In this document: positions 59,232-64,000 of the stretch, piece after piece
How the letters are laid out: each line of letters starts with the position of its first letter
How positions within the stretch are numbered: position 1 is the first letter of the stretch
DNA from: Polaromonas sp.
Lineage (GTDB): Bacteria > Pseudomonadota > Gammaproteobacteria > Burkholderiales > Burkholderiaceae_C
DNA: 64,000 nt
Assembly: GCF_010365105.1 (NCBI RefSeq)
Contig: NZ_JAAFGZ010000001.1
Span: 1-64,000, forward strand
Direction: 5' to 3'
Translations under genes and position numbers: made by a program
Notes under the pieces: model-generated
What the model was told of the DNA's origin: nothing
Database searches by the model: none
What the model saw: only the letters and a program-made list of their open reading frames with translations

Positions 59232-59434
59232 GCAGCACCGCCGATCTTGGCTTCGCTGCAGGCTTGTTTCAGCATGGACAGGGCGCGGTTTGCGCGGCCA
59301 GTTGCAGCGTGCAATGCCGATGGGGTGCCTGGCAGGCGGATGAAGTAAAGCGCCGTGGTGAGGGCGTTTTCAATGGCTTGCTGGCGGGCGATGGTGTCCA
59401 GTGTGGACGTGGTGGGGGTGTTGACAGAGGTCAT
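59228..59434 (-). CDS. Small hypothetical protein MTSVNTPTTSTLDTIARQQAIENALTTALYFIRL... (3' part of ORF 59228..59842)
   Basis: In-frame ATG after the GGFLSHSGAEAMTS region; 4-nt overlap with the downstream gene. Confidence 0.55.
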   Translation of the reverse strand: MTSVNTPTTSTLDTIARQQAIENALTTALYFIRLPGTPSALHAATGRANRALSMLKQACSEAKIGGAA

Positions 59435-59785
59435 GGCTTCGGCTCCGGAATGAGACAAAAAGCCACCGTTTGCGTTATTAAGCGCATAGGGTGGACGGGA
59501 TGTTAATAACATGGATTCCGCCATGCGGCCAGCCTTGCGGACAAGCCCATCCCGCCCGTAAACCAAAGTATTCGGACGTGAAAAAACGCAACTTAAGGCG
59601 TGCGTAAATGCCCCGGAATCAATGACAGTGTTATTAAGCACCGGCCCCAGCAGTTCTGGGGATGCGAGGAATGTAGCACAGCGTTTCAGCGCCGTGTAGC
59701 GTTTTTTCTGTCCTGGTGCTACATTTGCCGTGTGAATCTTGATAGCCGTCGTGGTGGTGTGGTAGCCCCCGACGGCTTTTCTTTT
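59435..59785 (-). promoter_or_regulatory. Structured leader of the element operon, possible P4-type antisense immunity region
   Basis: Minus-strand GCTTAATAAC at 59639-59630 and 59483-59474 flank complementary GTTATTAAC at 59510-59502; AATGTAGCAC/GTGCTACATT inverted repeat (59670-59679/59716-59725); CCCCAG-CAGTT-CTGGGG hairpin. Confidence 0.45.
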
Positions 59786-59891
59786 GGGCGCGCTCATTTG
59801 GCAACCCTCGACTTTTTGAACCAGCGGCCAGGTGCAGCGCACCAGACCAGAAGCAGCATGCGATTGATGGCGGTCATCATCGTGCCGCCCC

Positions 59892-60140
59892 TTACGCCTG
59901 CACCAGCACGTCTGTGCGCTTGGCGTGAAGTCGGTTCACCAGGGCTTTGATGGCGTCCTCTGGCTGGCCTGCAATGCGTGCTGCGTTGATGGCCTTGATT
60001 TCATAATCGGGCCAGCCGACAGAGCGCTGGCCGATAGGCACGGGTTTGGTGAACAGCCCGGCCTTGATGGCGTTATAAATGCTGGCGTGGCTACGGTGCC
60101 CGGTTTCAGCCTTGACGGCTGGCATTCTGAGAATTGACAT
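59892..60140 (-). CDS. AlpA-family HTH transcriptional regulator
   Basis: 82 aa MSILRMPAVKAETGHRSHASIYNAIKAGLFTKPVPIGQRSVGWPDYEIKAINAARIAG, typical AlpA layout. Confidence 0.88.
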   Translation of the reverse strand: MSILRMPAVKAETGHRSHASIYNAIKAGLFTKPVPIGQRSVGWPDYEIKAINAARIAGQPEDAIKALVNRLHAKRTDVLVQA

Positions 60141-60264
60141 TTGATACCCCTATCCGGCTTTATCTGCCGTTGTTGCGATAGGGGTTAATGTGCTGGCTCG
60201 GATTGTTCTTCGTAAGGTCGAAAAGTGTTATTGGCCGGTCATAAATACTTTATGGCCCCCCTTT

Positions 60265-60708
60265 TTAGATAGCAAACAATGACCGCGCCGCAAGGGCTAA
60301 AGGCGAAAAATTATAGTTTTCACTGTGAGTCGTTGCTTCGAAGTTTTTAACCTCTACTGGAAAAGCCTCCAGTAGGCCATCAGCCCATATCCAGCCCTTA
60401 GAGCCGTTTTTAATCGGACCTTCGACGGCTTTAACGAACGCCAGGCCGTCGCTTGAGGCAATTATGAAATGCTTATTCAGCAGCGGACTGGCCTCCCTGC
60501 AGGCGCGTCTGACGTGCGCATCATCGGTCAATCCACGAGTCGACCACTGTTTAAGAATCCATTCATCAGCCTTCCTTGCGGAATTCCCAAGGTGTTTTGT
60601 TTGGAAGTGTTTGGCCAGAAAAATAGCGATGTTTCTCGCATCTTTGGGTGGTCGGCCACCGGCTTTCCTGAGCACATACCCGTGTGGTATTTCAAATTTT
60701 TCGATCAC
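60265..60708 (-). CDS. Hypothetical protein (147 aa) between integrase and AlpA, candidate cargo
   Basis: Complete ORF, visibly more AT-rich than its surroundings. Confidence 0.65.
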   Translation of the reverse strand: MIEKFEIPHGYVLRKAGGRPPKDARNIAIFLAKHFQTKHLGNSARKADEWILKQWSTRGLTDDAHVRRACREASPLLNKHFIIASSDGLAFVKAVEGPIKNGSKGWIWADGLLEAFPVEVKNFEATTHSENYNFSPLALAARSLFAI

Positions 60709-60812
60709 GCGCTTCCCTTTGCGCCCCTGAAAATAGGTACCAGCCCGGCCCGCCAGGGGAAGCGGGTTTTCACCATCGGTAATTAGGCGATGGCTAGGGC
60801 TGGCGAAAAGTG

Positions 60813-62051
60813 TTAAGCGGCTTTGAACTGGAGCACATCACCCCCGGCGGCCAGCTTGTCCAGGTAGTCGGCCCAGCGCTGCATCATGTCGGCGCGGTGC
60901 TTCATGTACTGGGTGCGGTTGTAGGCCCGCCCGTTGGCATCCTTCACGGCGTGGGCCAATTGCGCTTCGATCACCAGCGGGTCAAGGTCAAGCGATTCGG
61001 CCAGCAGCGTGCGCGCCGTCGCCCTGAAGCCGTGAACGCTCTGCACGTCTTTCCCATAACCCAGCGTCAGCAGCGCTGTCCGCAGGGTGTTGTCGCTGAT
61101 AGGTCGGTCGTGGCTGCGTTCACCGTGGAAGACCAGCGCACCGTGGCCGGTCAGGGGCTGCAACTGCCTCAGCAGCGCCACGGCTTGCGTGGGCAGGGGC
61201 ACCAGATGCGGCTCGCCGTTTTCCTTGCCGTCTTTGGTGCGCTTCATCCGCATGGCGGGCACTGTCCACAGCGCTGCGTCAAGGTCAAGCTCTGCCCATT
61301 CCATTCCGCGAAATTCACCGGGCCGCTGAAACAGCATGGGGGCAAGCTGCAATGCCGTCCTGACAATGGTCCCGCCCTGATAGGCACGGATGGCCCGTAT
61401 CAGCCCGCCCAACTTTATCGGCTCTGTGATTGCGGCAAAGTGCTTGCCTCGGTGCGGCTTCAATGCGCCGCGAATGTCCGGGGTCACGTCGCGCTGTGCC
61501 CGGCCTGTCGCCACGGCATAGCGCCAGATCTGCCCGGCGGTCGTGAATACCCGGTGCGCCGCTTCAAGCGCCCCGCGTTGTTCCACTTGGCGAATCACGG
61601 CCAGCAGCTCGATGGCCTCAATTTCACCAATGGCGCGGGCCGCAAAGTAGGGCAGCAGATCATTCTCGAAATTGCGCTTTTCCCGGATGGCGTGGCTGGC
61701 GCTCCAGCCGTCAGCCTTCAGCGCGTGCCACTCCAGGGCCACGGCCTTGAACGTGTTGCCGCTGGGGGTCATGGCCTTGAGCTTTTCCACCTTGCGGGCC
61801 ATTACCGGGTCTCGCCCGTCTGACTTTTGGGCTTTGGCATCATCGCGTGCTTGTCGAGCTGCCTTTGGCCCCACGTCTGGGTAACTGCCCAGTGCCATGC
61901 GGCCTTCTTTTCCGTCCTTGCGGTATTTCCAGAACCATCGCTTCGATCCTGCCGGGCTAACCTCCAGGTACAGCCCTCCAGAACAGGCCACACGGGCGCG
62001 GGCCTTACCGGGCGGGCATTGGGCGTTTTTGCATTGAACATCGGTCAGCAT
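60813..62051 (-). CDS. int: Tyrosine integrase, DUF4102/P4-type
   Basis: GGLYLEVSPAGSKRWFWKYRKDGKEGRMALGSYPDV; EWAELDLDAALWTVPAMRMKRTK; VHGFRATARTLLAESLDLDPLVIEAQLAHAVKD. Confidence 0.94.
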   Translation of the reverse strand: MLTDVQCKNAQCPPGKARARVACSGGLYLEVSPAGSKRWFWKYRKDGKEGRMALGSYPDVGPKAARQARDDAKAQKSDGRDPVMARKVEKLKAMTPSGNTFKAVALEWHALKADGWSASHAIREKRNFENDLLPYFAARAIGEIEAIELLAVIRQVEQRGALEAAHRVFTTAGQIWRYAVATGRAQRDVTPDIRGALKPHRGKHFAAITEPIKLGGLIRAIRAYQGGTIVRTALQLAPMLFQRPGEFRGMEWAELDLDAALWTVPAMRMKRTKDGKENGEPHLVPLPTQAVALLRQLQPLTGHGALVFHGERSHDRPISDNTLRTALLTLGYGKDVQSVHGFRATARTLLAESLDLDPLVIEAQLAHAVKDANGRAYNRTQYMKHRADMMQRWADYLDKLAAGGDVLQFKAA

Positions 62052-62144
62052 GGGGAACAACTCCAGACAGAGGGAACAGGAAAAAAGGGGCTGCTCATTG
62101 GGGAACGGGGGAACGACTGTCCCAAAACCCCGATTTACCCCCAC

Positions 62145-62169
62145 TTGTTCCCCCGTATGTTCCCCCGCT
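62145..62169. repeat. Proximal arm-type integrase site candidate
   Basis: TTGTTCCCCCGTATGTTCCCCCGCT; further inverted GGGGAACGGGGGAACG at ~62093-62110. Confidence 0.8.
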
Positions 62170-62235
62170 ATGGCGTGACTGTCAATGTCGCGCTTTAGCG
62201 TTCCCTGCACTGTAAATTGTTGATTCATCAATGAA

Positions 62236-62269
62236 AAAGGCCGCTAGGGATATGTCCTTAGCGGCCTTT
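62236..62269 (-). terminator. Intrinsic terminator downstream of tRNA-Met, inside the element
   Basis: Minus strand AAAGGCCGCTAAGGA-CATA-TCCCTAGCGGCCTTT followed by TTC. Confidence 0.85.
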
Positions 62270-62280
62270 GTCGGAAGTGG

Positions 62281-62357
62281 TGGTGGTGATAGGTGGACTT
62301 GAACCACCGACATCAGCATTATGAATGCTGCGCTCTAACCAACTGAGCTATATCACC
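62281..62357 (-). tRNA. tRNA-Met (anticodon CAT)
   Basis: Minus strand GGTGATATAGCTCAGTTGGTTAGAGCGCAGCATTCATAATGCTGATGTCGGTGGTTCAAGTCCACCTATCACCACCA folds as a cloverleaf with CCA. CAT could also be tRNA-Ile2; elongator Met preferred. Confidence 0.93.
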
Positions 62358-62451
62358 TGAAGGGCCAAATTATAGCCAATTTTCGCAGCGGTTTCGACGC
62401 ACGATATTGGCATGAATTTTCACCACGTCAGTCTGTACGGCACATCATCAT

Positions 62452-62515
62452 GTGCTACTGAATAAATAGCTGCAAGCCCAAGTCCAGAGAGCGAAAAAGC
62501 CTGTTTTGATGCTTG
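62452..62515. repeat. Dispersed TGCTA(N)ATAGCTGC repeat copy
   Basis: gtgctactgaataaatagctgcaagcccaagtccagagagcgaaaaagcctgtttt. Confidence 0.65.
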
Positions 62516-62544
62516 AAATTCACCGGGCGGCCCACCGGCGCATG

Positions 62545-63333
62545 CTAACGGTGCTTGAAAGCCGGCTTGCGCTTGTTGACGAAAGCGTCCATGCCTTCCT
62601 TCTGGTCCTCGGTGGCAAACAGCGCGTGGAACAGGCGCCGCTCGAACATCACGCCGTCGCTCAGGCCGCTTTCGAAGGCGCGGTTGATCGCTTCCTTGGC
62701 CGCAAAGACGCTCGGCTGGCCGTAGCCGCAGATCATCAAGGCCGCGCCCAGCGCCTCGTCCATCAGTTTTTCCAGCGGCACGACGCGGCTGACCAGCCCG
62801 GCGCGCTCGGCTTCCACCGCATCCATCATGCGGCCGGTCAGCGCCAGGTCCATGGCCTTGGCCTTGCCGATGGCGCGCGGCAGGCGCTGCGTGCCGCCGG
62901 CGCCGGGAATGATGCCCAGCTTGATTTCGGGCTGGCCGAACCTGGCGTTGTCGGCGGCAATGATGAAGTCGCACATCATCGCCAGTTCGCAGCCGCCGCC
63001 CAGCGCAAAGCCGCTGACCGCCGCAATCACCGGCTTGCGCACGTTGCGGATTTGTTCCCAGTTGCGCGTGATGTAGTCGTTGTTGTAGACATCGGCAAAG
63101 CTGTACGTCGCCATGGCGCCGATGTCGGCGCCGGCGGCAAAGGCCTTTTCGCTGCCCGTCAGGATGATGCAGCCGATGCTGTCGTCGGCGTCGAAGGCTT
63201 TCAGTGCTGCACCCAGCTCGCCCATCAATTGGTCATTGAGCGCATTGAGCTGCTTGGGCCGGTTCAGCGTGATGATGCCTACCTGGCGGGCGTCCGGCCC
63301 TTGGGTAGACGTGACAATCGTTTCATAGGTCAT
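62545..63333 (-). CDS. Enoyl-CoA hydratase/isomerase (crotonase family)
   Basis: [88 protein letters not shown]. Confidence 0.96.
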   Translation of the reverse strand: MTYETIVTSTQGPDARQVGIITLNRPKQLNALNDQLMGELGAALKAFDADDSIGCIILTGSEKAFAAGADIGAMATYSFADVYNNDYITRNWEQIRNVRKPVIAAVSGFALGGGCELAMMCDFIIAADNARFGQPEIKLGIIPGAGGTQRLPRAIGKAKAMDLALTGRMMDAVEAERAGLVSRVVPLEKLMDEALGAALMICGYGQPSVFAAKEAINRAFESGLSDGVMFERRLFHALFATEDQKEGMDAFVNKRKPAFKHR

Positions 63334-63438
63334 GGTTCGGTCCTTGTAAAGCCTTTCATCATGCCATCCCCGCAAGGTAGCAAGAACTGGTCCGGCCCAG
63401 GCCGGCCGGCAATGCTAAATTCGATGCAGGAGAAAACC

Positions 63439-64000
63439 ATGACCCATCCAGAATCCGAACCCCGCACCGAATCCACGGTGCTGTATGCCACCCAGGGCGC
63501 CGTTGCCATCGTGACGCTTAACCGTCCGCAAGCACTGAACAGTTTCAGCCGCCAGATGCACCACGACCTGTGGGCCGCGCTGGACCGGGCCGAAGCCGAT
63601 CCGCTGATCCGTGCGCTGGTCATCACCGGCGCGGGCCGGGGCTTTTGCGCCGGTGCCGACCTGTCGGAGTTTGATTTCGCACCCGGTCCCAATCTGGTCG
63701 AACGCGCCGACCCCGGGCCGCTGATCGAGCAGGCCTTCAACCCGACGGCGCGCCGCCTGCTGGCGCTGCGCATGCCGACGGTGGCCGCCGTCAATGGCGT
63801 GGCGGCAGGCGCTGGCGCGTCGCTGGCGCTGACCTGCGACATGGCGGTGGCCGCGCCGACCGCCAGCTTCATCCAGGCCTTCAGCAAGATCGGCCTGGTT
63901 CCCGATGCGGGCGGCAGCTGGCTGCTGGTGCAAAAGCTGGGGCTGGCGCGCGCCATGGGGCTGGCATTGACCGGCGACAAGCTGCCGGCCGCGCAGGCCA
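63439..64000 (+). CDS. Enoyl-CoA hydratase (PaaG-like), truncated by window end
   Basis: Own translation: MTHPESEPRTESTVLYATQGAVAIVTLNRPQALNSFSRQMHHDLW...GAGRGFCAGADLSEF...NGVAAGAGASLALTCDMAVAAPTASFIQAFSKIGLVPDAGGSWLL. Confidence 0.9.
   Translation, partial: MTHPESEPRTESTVLYATQGAVAIVTLNRPQALNSFSRQMHHDLWAALDRAEADPLIRALVITGAGRGFCAGADLSEFDFAPGPNLVERADPGPLIEQAFNPTARRLLALRMPTVAAVNGVAAGAGASLALTCDMAVAAPTASFIQAFSKIGLVPDAGGSWLLVQKLGLARAMGLALTGDKLPAAQA

Larger units (their letters stand above)
53080..62294. mobile_element. ~9.2 kb tRNA-Met-integrated element, candidate capsid-encoding phage satellite
   Basis: tRNA-adjacent tyrosine integrase; 11-bp TGGTGATAGGT duplicated at 53080-53090 and inside the tRNA 3' end at 62284-62294; TTGTTCCCCCGTnTGTTCCCCCGCT near both ends; all genes on minus strand; phage-type gene content. 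Confidence 0.88.

Noticed and set aside
59228-59842. Full-length 204-aa protein from MRCTWPLVQ
   Set aside because: The 5' part is packed with hairpins and repeats and resembles a structured leader; only the 3' part from about 59434 is a plausible protein.

Overview
The window looks like a Comamonadaceae (Polaromonas/Rhodoferax-like) chromosome segment. Most of it is conserved core genes: rodA, tldD, DAHP synthase, mpl, accBC-prmA, nrdAB, ampD-pilRS, ffh, opgGH, a GlrK/GlrR-type two-component locus, miaB, and ubiD/ubiX/ubiT/ubiU/ubiV. It also holds a KaiC-like ATPase locus with histidine kinases, and a small IclR / MBL-fold / FAD-monooxygenase / DUF2783 cassette. The main accessory region is a ~9.2 kb integrative element (about 53080-62294) inserted at the 3' end of a tRNA-Met(CAT) gene. 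It encodes a DUF4102-type tyrosine integrase, an AlpA-like regulator, a Toprim protein, a DUF3987 protein, and one virion gene: a prohead-protease/HK97-capsid fusion. I found no terminase, portal or tail genes, so it looks like a minimal capsid-encoding phage satellite. Its capsid module is bracketed by direct iteron-like repeats (3 x 9 bp CGACAnnnT), and the inner copy sits in a perfect 24-bp-arm inverted repeat. Regulatory signals outside the element include an FSFAYFWF leader peptide with attenuator upstream of DAHP synthase, a sigma54 promoter plus a TGTC-N10-GACA site upstream of opgGH, paired NrdR boxes upstream of nrdA, and an FNR-like box upstream of ubiUV. All family calls come from reading the translations by eye. 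No database searches were run.
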